Shown here: positions 23,276-35,619 of the stretch, piece after piece
Position numbering within the stretch: position 1 is the stretch's first letter
Layout of the letters: each line of letters opens with the position of its first letter
DNA from: Chara braunii
Taxonomy: Eukaryota > Streptophyta > Charophyceae > Charales > Characeae
DNA length: 64,000 nucleotides
NCBI GenBank assembly: GCA_003427395.1
Contig: BFEA01000032.1
Coordinates: forward strand, 4,907,489-4,971,488
Reading direction: 5' to 3'
Notes under the pieces: generated by a model
Database searches by the model: none
The model's input: only the letters and a program-made list of their open reading frames with translations
What the model was told of the DNA's origin: nothing
Program-made: the position numbers and the translations under genes

Positions 23276-24061
23276 GTGACGAAGGTAGAAAGACGTGTCA
23301 AGAGATAAACCATTTATGTGTTACAATAAAATAAAGGAGAGTAACACTACTACCTGTGGGGATGATTTGGTCTAGTTGGTTCAAGTCTATTCGACACCCC
23401 AGAGGACTAAGAGAAGTGATTAAGAGATTTTCTACAGGGGTAAATTAGTGGTAAGTCCTTCCCTGGAAGGAAGTAACCAGTGTTGCCATCTCATGATTCT
23501 CAAACAAAAATGGAAAGAAGCATTGTGTAAGAAACCCTAGATCCACTTTCCAACATAGGAAAACAAAAAAGGCACAACCGGGACGGAGCGAGCACGTATG
23601 TCTTTGGCTGGATCAACTCCATGAACATTAATTTATAAATCAATCCACCCAAATAGAGGCATAGCAAACAAAGTAAGGAACGGTGGACCAAATACCTAAA
23701 CCTACGCACAAGTGATCTACAATGGTTGCAACTTTTTACGAACTTAACAAATAAACCAGCTAAATTAATGATACTACAATGACAGATCGTTCATAGATCC
23801 CTTCCAAGAAGAGAGTTGCTCATCAAACTCACTCTTATCACCTTGTTAAACCATCAGTACCTGGAGGTGTTTTATTATGAGTCTCAATTTTGTCTGCCAA
23901 CCAAGAGCGCCGAACCTACATCCACACGATAACTTTTCATGGAAAATATGGTACGAGGTTGTACTTTTTTTTTTTTAAGTTTTATTGTTGGACCTCATTC
24001 TCATTACATCCATACAACCAGTCTTGTCCTGCTCCCGCGTTCGTATGAAAAATGTAAGAGT

Positions 24062-24094
<33 letters not shown>

Positions 24095-25796
24095 CCATTT
24101 TTTGTTTCGTTCTCTTCCTCCCCGTTGCACCTCATACTGTGTTTTTCTTTTCTCAACCGTGTCCGCGGGTATGGCTATGTCATGATGTTGACATTCGCAT
24201 GGCAAACACGTCTACTCCTATTATGATTGTCCCCCCCTCGGTCTAATCCAATATATGAGCGCGTTGTCGTTCGTTGTTGCGTTGCCACCATCCATGTCTT
24301 TTTGCCACCGTCGTTCATGGATGTGAATGTTGGTGATGACAATACTCTTTTCGAGTCGCACGTTCGCGAATGGAAGGACATCAGCAACGACTAACATCAT
24401 CGAGGATAACATTCTTGTAGCCCCTGTGGACATATGCACGCACTTACATACACACACATACACACAGTTCGTCGCTCCAGTACACAATGTTGTACATGCG
24501 TTTGAACGCTCTGTGAACCTGATACATTCAGAATGTTGGAATTGTAAGAATGCATCTGGTCCAGAAATTGAGCAATTTCATGCCTAGTGTTGTGTATTGG
24601 AGCCCTCCTCCCACACGCGCATACATGGTCTAAATCAGAAGAAGGACAGGGTTGGTAAGTTGGGTTTAAGAACGGTTTTTCGGACAAGGGTCGATTGTAA
24701 ATAAGAACCTACCTGCGAAAGATGGTGGGAGACTCAATTTTTTTTTTTTTTTTTTTTCTTTTTCTTTTCTTTTCAAGTGAGATTGTGAGAGACTCGATCA
24801 TTTGTAGTATGCAGAGAAATAAGAATAGCGAAACTCATCCCCTTGACCTTGTTCTCTGACTCTATACTCGTATTCCATTTTTTCATTTTTTTTTCTTTCT
24901 GTTTCTCTTTTCTTTTCTGTTATTTTACATTTTACTAATCAACAGATGTCAAAACCACGCTCAAACCCGATTATGGAATACTAAGACAATGTGAACGAGT
25001 CTCGCGAAGGATTCTTGGGATGAAGAGACATAATGAAACTATTGGTTGTCTAAATGTTTTTACTTTTTCTTTTTCCTACTTTGTTATTTTTTTTTTACCT
25101 TTTTGCTTTTGATTTTGCTTGAATGTTTTTTCAAAGCTTCCAATAAGAAGAAAGGATGCACCCCAATCAACAGGTATATCTTCTATGAAATACGTACACC
25201 CCACTTGGCGAAAGATCGATACAAATCTATTAGCAACATGCAGGTATTACACAAAGAGACGCAGAAACTGTCGATGTTACCGATGGGTTTGCATGAGAGA
25301 AATCTCTGTTTTTCATGATAGGAAGTTTAAATGATCTATAAAGAGAAGCGTCGAGTAGTTTACACCATCAGAAACTCAAAGCGATTCATAGTGTGGAACC
25401 TACCGACTGCTTGAAAAATGGTGTTGTCTCTCGACGTTATCTGTTTTTTATGCTTCCTAGTGACATTTTTCTCAGGAAATGAACTTCCCACTCAAATTAG
25501 ATGTAGTAGCTGCTCACCGAGAGGCGAGCTTGGAGGAGGCGAAACTATCTCATGTCCTTCCGCAACCAAAATGATTACCTCATAATTGCTCTTTGCCTCT
25601 TCGGGTCTACCCCTCCCCCGTCCTTATTGTCGTTATGCTTTTACTATTCCCGCAAGTGGTTAATGACCTCCTGAAATTTCAGAATGAACTTTGTTTTGGT
25701 TAGCAGAGGTATGAAATCGCTAAAATGGCATGATGGCATTTCATGTTATTTCATAAGTTGCTCGTGGTTTGAGGGTTGATTTTTTTTTTTTTTTTT
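23276..25796. other. Unassigned sequence
   Basis: No recognised genes. Poly-T runs lie near 24065-24094, 24739-24757 and 25782-25800, and a CA/TG-rich tract near 24430-24470. Confidence 0.5.
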
Positions 25797-26365
25797 TTTT
25801 CAACGTTGCTGTCTGCCACTTCATGTAATTTCATGATTTTCAGGAAGGGAGATCTGAAACCTCTTAAATGACCTGAAATGGTTGAAGCTTCTGAAAGCGA
25901 TTTCCTGTTCCCTCATCCAAATGGTTGGATGGGGACATCTGAAACCACTTTTAAATTTTCAGCCACTTCAGGTCATTTCAGCAGTTTCACGTAAGGAGAT
26001 CCGAAACGTCTCAAATAACTTCAAGAGGCTAAGTCATCTGAAAACGGTTGGAGGTCCCCCCGTCCGAATAATTGGATTTGGGGACATGAAACCACTTTCA
26101 GAAGCTTCAACCACTTTAAGTCATGTTACGAGTGCCAGGTAGGGAAACTTGAAATGTCTCAAATTACTAGAAGTGACTGAAGCTTCTAAAAAAGGTTTCA
26201 TATCCCCCCATTTAATTGCTTGGATGGGGGGGCCTGAAATCGATTTCAGAAGCCTCGACCAATTCAGGTTATTTCAAGAGCTTCGAGTTGGATTTGAAAT
26301 CTCTGAAATGACATGAAGTGGTTGAAGCTTTTGAAAGCGGTTTCATGTTCTCCCATCAAAGTACC
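25797..26365. repeat. Tandem array of about 147-bp units, each a long hairpin
   Basis: Three complete units and two half-units. In each, a left arm of about 55 bases (AAATGACCTGAAATGG, TTGAAGCTTCTGAAAGC, CCTCATCCAA) is followed after a few bases by its imperfect reverse complement. The best unit, 25866-25978, closes on CATCCAA-ATGG-TTGGATG. Others lie at about 26012-26126 and 26159-26276. The last unit (26303-26357) has only the left arm. No ORF fits. Confidence 0.88.
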
Positions 26366-27876
26366 CAACACTCGTATGAAGTAGTTGATACCCAAAAATA
26401 AAGATATTTGTTAACCTTCTCTCTCTATTTTGCTTGATCTTGCTTCCGAATGGTGCCCTCGCTTACGCTTGAGCTTTTGCCTATCCTAGAAGGTCGCGTT
26501 TGCTCCAGTAAGGTTCCTTGTTGCGTATATCCTAGCTACTATTTGCTACGCCACCCTCGCCCCCACTCTCACCTTTGCCTTTTGCATCACTATTGTTGCT
26601 GCCATAACCTTTGGTCTCCTAGCTAGTAGTTGGACAAGAGTAGTAGCAACGCACGCACCACTTCGCGGAGACGGACTCAGGGTGCTGACTTGCATAGCGT
26701 ACGACGGAGACACCAAAAGGATTGCAAGATGACAAAAGTTGAGATATGAAATTCGCCCTTGTTTTTACAGGTGACATATATAAAATTTGAATTGAATTCG
26801 AAAACTTGAATGAGTGCGGTCAATTTCTCGACGGTCAACAATGTGGTTAATAATACGAGAAGATAGAAAGTGTATGGACGCGCAAGTTTCAGGTGAGCGT
26901 GATTTCCTTTTTGATATATCATGAGCCAATATTTTTACCGAAAAATTTTAACTTTTAATTAAATTAAGATTAAATGATTTTTTTCCTCCAGTTGATAAGT
27001 CTATTTGTGGCGTGTGTGCACAGGCGGAGGTGGCATCGTCATGGCCGACGTCAGGTCAGGTTATCGGTGCCGCGAATTAAAAGAGGATTACCTTTGATTT
27101 TATTTAAGGTGGCGGTTGAGTCCTCATAGTGCAAAAATAGTAAGGTGGGCGGTTACTATGCCTTTGGTTTAGACGGTGCGGGCAACCATCGGCCTCGACG
27201 TGCGTGAAGTTCGGCACAACGAAGGTCGGGATATCCGGTATCGAGATGGTAAAGACGGCCTCGAAAGAAGCGGTTAATTTTTGCGGAGACCAGCTTCGAT
27301 GATGGTGCGACCTTTATGTGGAAAACGACGCTTGCTACGTCCCGACTTGGGTTTAGCCTTTTTGGGTATGATACTATGTTTTTAAACTACAAATATAGGG
27401 ATCGAGGCCAACGACTGACGATGGAGCAATGAAGCAGCTTGAAGGGAGCCGGGAGGTTGAGGGTCTGAAGGAACTGTTGCTCTTGGTTTTGTCGCTGGTC
27501 CCTATCGCGGGACCAACTAGCAGAACTGGAATATGCTGCAAATGAGAGCTCGTGATTCTCACAGTCGCCAGTGGTAGTACGAAGCTAGAGTTAGAGGAAT
27601 GAATGTTTCTCCTTGGGAAAGTTTGACAATTGTTGGGGGCTGTGTATGATAGGCGGGTGTGAGTTACGAATGGTAAAATTGACCATATTAGTGCATGGCA
27701 ATGTGGCGTTTTGAATGTGTGTATATTTTGTGCAGATCGATTATTGGAGCTTGACGTGCCGTTGATGTTTTAGTTGAATGTTTGTGGGGCTTGATGTACA
27801 AGTCACTCCCTATAAACAGTGATAGTGACAACCATATGTCGCACGATCTACATATCTTATGACCTGGTTAGCACCC
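26366..27876. other. Unassigned sequence
   Basis: No gene or repeat recognised. Confidence 0.5.
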
Positions 27877-28535
27877 CGTACGCGTACGCCATATGTACGC
27901 GTATGTATTCTGGCGTACATATACGAACCCAAACTCGCGCGTACTCGTACCTTAAAAAAAAAAAAAAAAAAAAAAATTATGTTGTGTAGAATAAGATAAA
28001 AACAAATTTTGCCTGGGAGTCATTCTCGAATTCCCAACCAACCTTGATTTAAAAATAAAAAAAACTTAAAGAGAACTTCAAAAAAACAAAACAAAAAGAA
28101 CTCTAGAATAATTTTTCAATTACTATGATAATATTACCTTTTTTTTGAGTTTTTTATTTTTAAATCGAGTTTGGTTGGGATATCGGGGATGACTCCCAGG
28201 CACAAGTTGTTTGTATCATAATTCTGCATAACATATATTTGTTACAAAAAATATTTTTATTTTTTATGTTTATTATTATTATTTTTTAATTTTAATTTAT
28301 GTGTTTTTGATTTTTAACTCGAGTTTGATACGAAATTTCGAGATTAGTATAAGACAAAAGTTGTTTGAAATATTATTTTGCATAACACACGTTTGTTTCA
28401 TAATTTTTCATTTTATTTTTGTTTTTTAACGTATTTCTACATACGGGAGTACATGTACGAGTGTACATGTCACGTACAAGAATACGTGTACGTGTGTACG
28501 CGCTACCCATGTACACGTACGCCGTGTTACCCAAC
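27877..28535. mobile_element. Foldback element with GTACGCGTACG-type ends
   Basis: The left end (CGTACGCGTACGCC, then TGTACGCG) and right end, reverse complemented (GGCGTACGTGTACAT, then GCGCGTACAC), are imperfect inverted repeats. Inside, a block of about 95 bp (27977-28070, with GCCTGGGAGTCATTC) recurs inverted at about 28140-28240, and a weaker copy lies near 28310-28390. AT-rich, non-coding, non-autonomous. The superfamily is unclear. Confidence 0.65.
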
Positions 28536-28749
28536 GTATGAGTTTATCTTTTATTTATCCTATTTTACCTCAAGTTTGATGGATAAATGGGTGTTGAAGA
28601 ATTTGTGTGTTTATCTATTGATTTGGTGAATGTGTTCGTCAGTATAAGGGATAAGTTATGTTTTTCTTGGGAGCCAAGAAAGGACTGGGCACCGACTTAT
28701 GTTTTGAGTTAATATTCAGTGAAAGTTGTGACGCATGGTTAGACTTAGT

Positions 28750-30520
28750 GTCCTAGTCGACTGCCATACGACTGCGCTTGGAAGATCAGCGCTCCAAACG
28801 ATGGTTCGCGCACGGGTTTCATTCGGACGTTACACCGCACCAGAGAGCGCAAACGGGTAACCGTTGCCCGTACCCGACTGTACCCAATTGTAACTGCCAG
28901 GTTACAGACGAGTATGGGTACCCGTTTCGAAGGCGGAGTTGGGTATGGGCATGCACAAACAAAAGGTGGTGGTTTTTAGGTCGGGCACAATTGCCCTTTT
29001 TGGAGATCACGGGTGGGTAGGGGCAGGTAGGGGTAGGGGTAAAAAAAATAAAAATGGGTATGGGCGGCGAGGAAAAAAAATAGATGGGTATGGGTAGGAA
29101 AAAAAATAGACAGGTATGGGCAGGTACGGGTGGCCCAAAAAAAAAAAGAGGTGGATACGGGTGGGTGGAGGTTCCCATCGGGTAACCGTGGTATACCCGA
29201 TGTAAGTCTTGTAGCTTTGCAAGCTTTGTATTTTTGCTCTAGCGTGATGCTTTTCTCATATTCCAAATTCCTCGCTCTCCCATGAAGCAAGCGTTTTTTC
29301 TCGCAAGAGTGAATTTTATGTCTTCATTTTTTTATTCTTTGTTTTTCAAATTTTCAGACTAGTTTCATATGTGTGTAAGCCTGGGTATGTAATATTTACG
29401 TGTGTGTGTGTATGTGTGTGTGTGTGTTGTGTGTGCATGTGTGTATGTGAGAGTGTACGTGTGTGCGACAGACTGAGGGTTGTTACATTTGCAGATGCTA
29501 TACAAGTAGCATAGGTTGCTGTAGCACCAGATGCATCCATAGCAGCATTAGAATGACCAGATGTAACAACTGTTGCTGTTGCAGCAGTAGCTGCAACAAC
29601 TGCCACATCTAAAAAATAGTAAAATAAAATAATAATATTAATAATAATAAAAATTAGCACGTGAATCCTGTGGCGTCCAAGGGGTTGGGGACACTTGGCG
29701 GCGGTTAAGGGCAACTAGGGGTGGTTAGGGACAATTAGGAACAAGTAGGGACGGTTAAAAAAAAATAATTAAAAAAAATAGGGGCGGTGAGGGACAGTTA
29801 GGGATAGTTAGGGGCGGTTAGGAACAGTTCGGGGGGGTTATGGGCGGTTAGGGGGGGGTGGGTGACGAGCACGGGTGGTTACGGGTGGATGTATACAATG
29901 ATGGGTAGGTACGGGTGGGTACGGGTAAAAAAAACTTGGTTAGGTAGAGTATGGGTGGTTAACAAACGGTTTGGGTTCAAGTGGCCATTGGTGGTTTTGC
30001 AAAAAAATGTTCATGGGTAGGTTTGGCTAGTTACATATTGACGAGGTTCAGGTAGGGTAGGTTTGGCTATTCTTTTGTTTCTTTTTTAGCAAGTGGAGAT
30101 GGGTAAAGGTCCATGAGGCCAGGTATACAATAGGTATGGGTGGTTGGCTTTCAAAGAGGGTGTGGTTAGGTCAGGTACAGGTATTCCTAAAAATCCCAGT
30201 TGTGAACTCTGGACCGCACGTACCCCGTATGCTACTGCGAATGAGAAACGCCCTCAGCTGGGACACCTGTACGATTGTATTCGAGAAGCCTTCATACGTG
30301 GTTCGGTAGCTCGGCGAAGATACGCCCACCGAAGGAAGGTGACAACTCCCGCAGGTGGAGGTAAGTTGTACCTCGCACGACCCTATCCTGTCGAAGGGGT
30401 TCGCGAATGATATGACTATCACACTCGGTTGGAGCGACACCACTCTGCGAGAAGTCCTGCAAAATCCTGTGTGGCACGACCGAGAGTTTGATGATACTGT
30501 TGGTGGTGGTAATGGAAAGG
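28750..30520 (+). mobile_element. LTR 3'-part of the hairpin-rich family, split by an insertion
   Basis: 28750-28840 and 30212-30520 together match the LTR at about 43110-43490. Landmarks are TCCTAGTCGAC, then (after the insertion) CGTACCCCGTATGCTAC, GATACGCCCACCGAAGG, GTGACAACTCCC and GGAGGTAAG. The extreme LTR end is decayed. The insertion is the hAT-like element annotated separately. Downstream sequence to about 31 kb may be degraded leader of the same element. Confidence 0.8.
28841..30211. mobile_element. hAT-like non-autonomous transposon
   Basis: A 1371-bp insertion within the LTR fragment. It begins CAGAGAGCGCAAACGGGTAA and its other end, reverse complemented, begins CAGAGTTCACAACTGGG: short imperfect TIRs with a CAGAG terminus. 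The 8 bases on each side, CACCGCAC and GACCGCAC, agree at 7 of 8, the target-duplication length of hAT elements. Subterminal sequence is rich in GGGTA/TACCC words around AAACGGGT, as in many plant hATs. The interior has GGTTAGGG-like minisatellite (29700-29900) and TG repeats (29400-29440). No transposase ORF was seen. The paralogous sites at 43190 and 55240 lack the insertion. Confidence 0.85.
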
Positions 30521-32613
30521 TTTCAGGGATCAACCACCCCTTCTTGATTCTTCTAATTGTCGAGCTTCATGCGCACGTGTAAGTAGCAAAAAAAAAAGAG
30601 TTTGGTGGTGCGCCAGATGAGAGACTTTTGAAAAGTTTTTTTTGTAGGATAGAAACCCGGTAGCCGTAGATATAGATGGTAGACCCTTGAAACAACTGTG
30701 ACCAAGATGCGACCTTAAGTAAGGTGGAATATAAATGAAGTCTGATATATGAGAGGTTTTGCGTCGGGACTCACCGGACAAGCCTAGGTGAGTTGGTGAG
30801 ACAAACGAGTGAGAGGCAGCAGACTTAGGTTCCAGTCTAACTGACACAAATAAAAGGAAGGAGGGCATGTTCGAGCCTCGAGGAGATATGAAAGTAGGGT
30901 AGTCCCTCGAGGCCTTGCTTTTAGCGTTTGTCCTTTGAGGTACTTAGTGCAACTAGAGTAGTATGTGGGAGTGGGATGGTGTTGCACGAACCCCAAGGCC
31001 CTTAGTTGCACAGTTTGAGTGGTACGGGCCAAGTCGTGAGGCTATGAAGGCTCGTCTTGTCTGGAAGCTGAGTTTTTTTTTCGACAAAAGTTGGGCATTG
31101 AGGGTCGTCAGGGAGATGGAAGAGGAGAAGCCGAAGTTGAAGGCGAAGGAAATCGATGACGAAGATGGACATGATGGGCACAAATATGAGTATCTTCTTC
31201 ATTTCTTAATAAAATTGGATGAGGGTTTTCATACAAGGCGAACGGATTGGTTATGCAAGATTTTGGGTTTGGCCAGCAGTCTTGTCGGGAGGGAGTGCAG
31301 GTGCTCCACATAGGTCAGTTCTCGCTCGATGACTCTGAGAGGGAGTTGTGATCGCCAGTCATCGAATGGAATAAAGAAAAGGGAAGGTTGACCTTGGGGT
31401 TTGTCACCATGAGCGAATTGAATGGCAACATTAGTTTGGTTGCTAGGGCGTTGTGTGACAAGTTGGAGTACAACTGAGGGGAGGAAAATGTGAATATATA
31501 TTTCGACTAACGTGCGGTTGATAGAGAGGTTGCACCTTGGTTGTGTGATTACTAACACGTCCGAAAAAAGGCTTGAAGGCCTAGCAATGAGGCGCTATGA
31601 GTATGGTTATCACCTCACAATTTAGTTGTTCGTACATCTTGTTATCCTCAAGATGATTGGGGAGTTGAATCAGTGACCGGACTGCAACTATTAAAAGATT
31701 GATCTAAGCGCATCGTGAATCTAGTCGGGTTGTAGGCCAGATACGGGCAGTGCCAAGTGCTATAAAAGAAGAAGTTGGGAAAGTCAGTATACCAATATGA
31801 TTGAGGTCTCACATGCTGAGGGATGAGTGAACTCGTTTGGTAATGTCATTTTGAATCGCGCTTGCGGTGGTTAGATTTAGACATGTCGCTGAGCAGAAAA
31901 AACAAACATAGTGAGAACTCTCAATCGACTGATTCTAAGTAAGGTTTGGATTCACTTTTTATGTTTTTTTTTTTTTTTTTAATATAAGGTTGTGTGGGGT
32001 GTCGGGGACGGTGTGAGGACGGAGAGCATGTTCGCTAGGAGGCTGGATGCACCGAGTTCAGCCTCTCGTCGGCTTAGTGAACCCGCCACATACAGAGAGC
32101 ACTAAAGCACAGAGTCCAAAACCTCGACTACACACATCAGGAGGTATTGACCCAACTCGGTGCTACCCAGTCGCCAACAACGGGATATGCCATGCTCGCA
32201 CTTAGGTTTGGAGGTCCCCCAAGGCACTCTATCGAGAGATGTCATCACATCCTGCCACTTGCCACCGAAGGAGACTGTCGTAGTAGGACTGCTAGGAGAA
32301 CGATGAACCTTGATATCCCCTTCCCTAACTCTCACTATTGAGTCCAACCCTTTTCTCCCCCCACCACCCATGAACCCGCACAACCTAAGAGGGGGTGCAA
32401 GCAATGCTCTCCTACAACCCACACAGAGCAATGTCGTATAGCACGCCCAAGGGGAAAGCCACCGACAATGGGTGGATCCCACAGTTCCGAGTCGTATCTT
32501 GATACCTTTGCGCACAACTGAGTTTCGAGCTTTCAACTACTTGCGTTGCCCAGTGTTACAGTGTACACACAAGCCCGTCAGTCGAGGACCGCAAGCGGAA
32601 TGCGCAGGGTGCA
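30521..32613. other. Probable decayed retroelement leader, no recognised gene
   Basis: Follows the LTR fragment. An ORF at 30963-31313 (plus) has a charged segment (EMEEEKPKLKAKEIDDEDGH), but no family is recognised. A T-run lies at about 31963-31980. Confidence 0.4.
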
Positions 32614-32693
32614 AGTCCGAGGATTTGAACCTACGCCTATATGCCACAATCCGCATTTGAACTAGTGCTATGCCCACTGAACTAAGGTTATGA
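32614..32693 (-). tRNA. tRNA-like sequence (tRNA relic or SINE head)
   Basis: On minus, a good internal A box (TAGTTCAGTGGGCATAGCAC) and a perfect B box (GGTTCAAATCC) lie at tRNA-like spacing. The acceptor stem does not pair convincingly and the anticodon arm is poor. I read it as a tRNA-derived relic or SINE head, not a functional tRNA. Confidence 0.45.
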
Positions 32694-34942
32694 GTATTTC
32701 ACGAGTGTTTTCTGCCCTGCGACTTTGGTGGTTGAGTGAGGGCGAGTAACATGGTAGTAGCATGAGAGGTAAAGGGGAAGTAGGGAACTGGGCTAAGGAG
32801 ATAGGCGCAATGAGAAAGAAAGTTCAAGAGGAGTGATACTTACCTCAAGGTTGACTAGTCACGCCTTTGCCTTGGTGAGCATTGCTTTGAAGTGTTTGAC
32901 ATCAACTGATTCATAGTATTAGTTTGGTCGTTGGGGCACAAATTAAGAAGCTAATGAAGAAAAGAGGAAGTCAATTGGTTGTTACTTCGAAATGCAATTC
33001 AATTGCAGTCGCTGTTTGAATCAGTGGTTGGGTGCTATATTAGTGATTGTGTCAAACTCATAACATCTCACTACGTTTATGATTGTACTCATAACATATA
33101 CTATTACTGTATTTGTAACTGGTTTGTGATATTAATGAATTTTCACGATATTCATAATTTTGTATGTGTCCCCGGCCTTCGTCCTTACTCATAGTTGTAT
33201 GTGTGTCCATATACTTTGTTCTTAGTTGTGTTTTTGTTTCGCGTACGTGTGTGTAGTTATACTTATGCATTCCCTGGTAATCGTCAAGCTAAACTTTTCT
33301 TGTCGGGAGTGCTTCTGCTCGTATTTAGACATGTTTGTTCTCGTGATTTGTGGTGCCCATGTTCGAGTTGCTGCAGACTCGCAGCCACATTTTTTACGGT
33401 TTCGATTGTATTCGTTACTTTAATGATCATGTTCAGAATCTGCTATAATCACAACATTATCATCATCATCATCATATTCAATTGTGATAATTTGTTTTCA
33501 CTAGATTCAATCACGATTATCATTTATCCCGACGTCGACCATGTTCGCCCTGTCTATCGGATTTAACGACGATCACGATCAACGTTTTTTCGTGAAGGCG
33601 GATTTGTCCCGACTTATAATCGTGGTTGCTTTGCCTTGGGACCCTGACCATTTTGTTGATCGCGTGTATTTGCTAGGAGCAACGAAACTTTTGTGGTTAC
33701 AATCCTTGTTTGCGTTTTTCTTATATTAAAATCATATTCGTTTTACTAGTAATCATAATCTTTTTTTTTTTTTTTGAATGATCACACTTATTTGTCACTT
33801 ATGGTCGGCTTCGTTCCTTCCTCGCGGTCATATTCATCCTTTCTCTACGACCATCATGATATTTGTTCCTTTTTGTCATTGCATGTATTTTTCTTTGTAG
33901 ATTTATTCATTTAATAGGGTTAACTTTGTTTGTAACGGAGTGTGTACAAAAAGAGAGAGTCGATACATGAGTAAAAAAACAAGAGAGCATAAGTTGAGGT
34001 AGATAGATTCGGAAGGAGGAAAAAAAAGAAGAGAGGAAGTGAGAATTTGAAAGAGAAGGGGAAGAAAAAACGTCTGATCAAAGGTTAACCTAACTGGTTG
34101 AACTATATAGTTCCCACTCGACCCATTTTGTTTATTTGCATAAATCAAGATAAAGGCACAATCAGATACATCCCGCTCGGTGTGCGTGATCATGATCGGT
34201 CATGCTGACTGTGCTGCGTAATTGAGTAGAATGAGAGAGAAAATGATGGAAAAGGTGGAAAGGAGAATATGAAATTACTAGAAGATTGTGAGGAGGAGAG
34301 GAGAAAAAAAATGGTAAAAGATAAGTGAAAAATAAGGTACATGAAAGAGCAGTGAGAAGGAGGGGAGAAAAGTAAAAAAAAGGAGAATAGAGTGAGAAAG
34401 GTAGGGGATTAGTGGTAAGTTTAGAAAACGATAATGAGGGGATAAAGGAGAGAGAGGGGAAATAAGTGGGGGGAAGTTGATTAGTGAGTAGAGGGTGATA
34501 CCCAATTCTTGGGTGGCCAAGAGCATAAAAATCACAAAGATCCTATGGATCTTGACTTCAAACACCCCTTTGGGAAAGAGGTCTTTAAGATGAGGATGAA
34601 CTGCTGCTGCAACAGTTGAATCTCATCGGATGGATCAGATCTGCAGATAAAAACTACATGCATATATCTGGGCTAGGCTGAGATCTTGATAAGCTACCCA
34701 GTTCTTACTGTACCGCAGCCCCCTAGCCAAGAGGGTCTTCAAGTTCAAAGCCCTCAGCAAACTGCCACGTGGCACTGCAGATGTGGCACGGGGCGAGGCC
34801 ATGTTGCTCGCTACTCGATGCTTGCCGATGTGGGGGGAATAATAAATAGTCGGTGTGACACTCTTCAACACCAGCGCGTCACTCACACTACCAACTCGTA
34901 AGTAGATTTTGACCACTGTGTTAAGGCAATGGCCACACACGC
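32694..34942. other. Unassigned sequence
   Basis: AT-rich. The region 33950-34520 is purine-rich on plus, giving artefact frames on minus. No gene recognised. Confidence 0.5.
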
Positions 34943-34949
34943 TGTCGTA

Positions 34950-34975
34950 CCAAATACCCTTACAAGGGTATTTGG
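34950..34975. repeat. LTR start palindrome
   Basis: Arms of 12 bp (CCAAATACCCTT / AAGGGTATTTGG) around a 2-base centre, 7 bases from the LTR start. Equivalent palindromes occur at 45681-45700 (GATACCC/GGGTATC), 46572-46602 (GAATACCCT/AGGGTATTC) and 58188-58208. Confidence 0.9.
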
Positions 34976-35619
34976 CGTGCTTTTTGTAAGTCACGCTAGT
35001 GCGACCTCGTCCGAGGTTGATGGCGCATTCGCGGGTGAGAGTTGAGTCCTTGCCCGGGTGAGTAGAGCGCGCGAGGTATTGACAGCAAGGAGCAACCATG
35101 TGCGACCCGGTTTGTGCACTGCGTCACAGGCCAGCGGGACGTGTGACCCCTCGCCCCGTTACTTTTTTTTGTTTCCTCGTGTTTATTCTTATTTTTATTA
35201 ATTTTATTATTTTACTTCATTTTTACGGTTATCTTTGACCCGGTGACCGGGTCCGAGACCGACGCCGCGCACTTGGGTCTGGCTCGACTACTACTTTGCC
35301 GGACACGGGCGGCCGTTACGGCAGTCGAGGACCTTGATCACCCGCCTCTTTCCACAGGCCCGCTTGGGTTCCGGCGTGTCCTGGATACTGGCAAAAATTC
35401 CTCTGTCTACCCGTCTTGATACTTGGACTGGGGAGTTCAATGTGCATGCGAGCCGGTGGGTAATTAGCCCACGAGGAGGAAAGAAACCTTGGTGGGGGGA
35501 GTCGCTGCGGGCGCACCGTCCGCCAACCACGGTGTGTTGTGACAGGTTTGAGTGCAAGCATGCTGACCAGGGGTCCACAAGGTGGTGAACTATGCCTGGG
35601 CGAGGCCAATGGGCGCCGG

